Of a stretch of DNA of 13,437 bases, positions 13,404 to 13,437 are shown piece after piece. The DNA comes from Coriobacteriaceae bacterium. Its GTDB lineage: Bacteria > Actinomycetota > Coriobacteriia > Coriobacteriales > Eggerthellaceae. The notes below the pieces were generated by a model. It searched no databases and was not told the DNA's origin. It was given only the letters and a program-made list of their open reading frames with translations. The position numbers and the translations under genes are program-made. Each line of letters opens with the position of its first letter. The stretch's first letter is position 1. The DNA is taken from assembly GCA_015062635.1 (NCBI GenBank), contig SUUF01000006.1, positions 30,089-43,525 of the forward strand. Direction: 5' to 3'.

Positions 13404-13428
13404 GGAAACGCGCCACCGGCGCGTTTCC
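13404..13428. terminator. Perfect 11-bp inverted repeat downstream of tRNA-Arg, possible terminator
   Basis: GGAAACGCGCC (13404-13414) pairs perfectly with GGCGCGTTTCC (13418-13428) around a 3-nt loop, 65 nt after the tRNA. No T-run follows on the + strand (CGGGCGCTC), so termination is uncertain; it could equally be a dispersed palindromic repeat. Confidence 0.4.
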
Positions 13429-13437
13429 CGGGCGCTC

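Noticed and set aside
1..13437. CRISPR array, insertion sequence or phage genes
   Set aside because: No regularly spaced repeats, transposase, integrase or terminal inverted repeats are seen.

Overview
The window comes from a very GC-rich Gram-positive bacterium. Codons strongly favour G or C in the third position, exported proteins end in cell-wall sorting signals, and the locus encodes class C (pilin-polymerising) sortases. Streptococcal-type FctA/Spy0128 isopeptide domains combined with SpaA/FimA-like pilins, high GC and cysteine-containing sortases point to an Actinomycetota host. My best guess is a gut or oral Coriobacteriia/Eggerthellaceae member. That placement is inference from style, not from a marker gene.

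Layout. Bases 1-11956 hold five co-directional, nearly contiguous + strand genes forming one sortase-assembled pilus operon whose 5' end lies outside the window: (1) a 5'-truncated major pilin (3-1910, MPLTG signal); (2) a class C sortase (1911-2780); (3) a second, paralogous major pilin (2773-4557, MPITG signal); (4) a second class C sortase (4573-5478); (5) a 2161-residue surface protein (5471-11956, LPVTG signal). Each sortase gene overlaps the next gene by exactly 8 nt, so the pilin-sortase pair looks like a duplicated module. A likely bidirectional hairpin terminator (11993-12027) separates this operon from a convergent - strand GT2 polyprenyl-phosphate glycosyltransferase (12041-13024), which has its own promoter. 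A tRNA-Arg(TCT) gene with encoded CCA lies at 13262-13338, followed by a perfect 11-bp inverted repeat at 13404-13428.

How the genes work together (inference from families). The two pilins would be exported by Sec, held by C-terminal sorting signals and polymerised by the sortases through lysines. The giant protein, the only one with an LPxTG-type rather than MPxTG-type signal, is the probable tip or ancillary adhesin. Its stalk is an array of four FctA-type domains, each with a complete Lys/Glu/Asn isopeptide triad, and three SpaA/Cna-B-type domains with E-box glutamates.

The most unusual feature is at the N-terminus of the giant protein. After the signal peptide come a propeptide-like segment, an acidic linker and a compact subtilisin-like (S8) domain. 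Candidate triad D205/H231/S363 and oxyanion N315 are present, although several flanking consensus residues are lost. Next come a Pro/Ala-rich linker and about 460 residues that I cannot assign to any family. A subtilase, or pseudo-subtilase, displayed at a pilus tip is the candidate undescribed system here.

No intergenic stretch exceeds 300 bases. The longest, 13025-13261, holds the glycosyltransferase promoter and a weak candidate tRNA promoter, and nothing else I can recognise.
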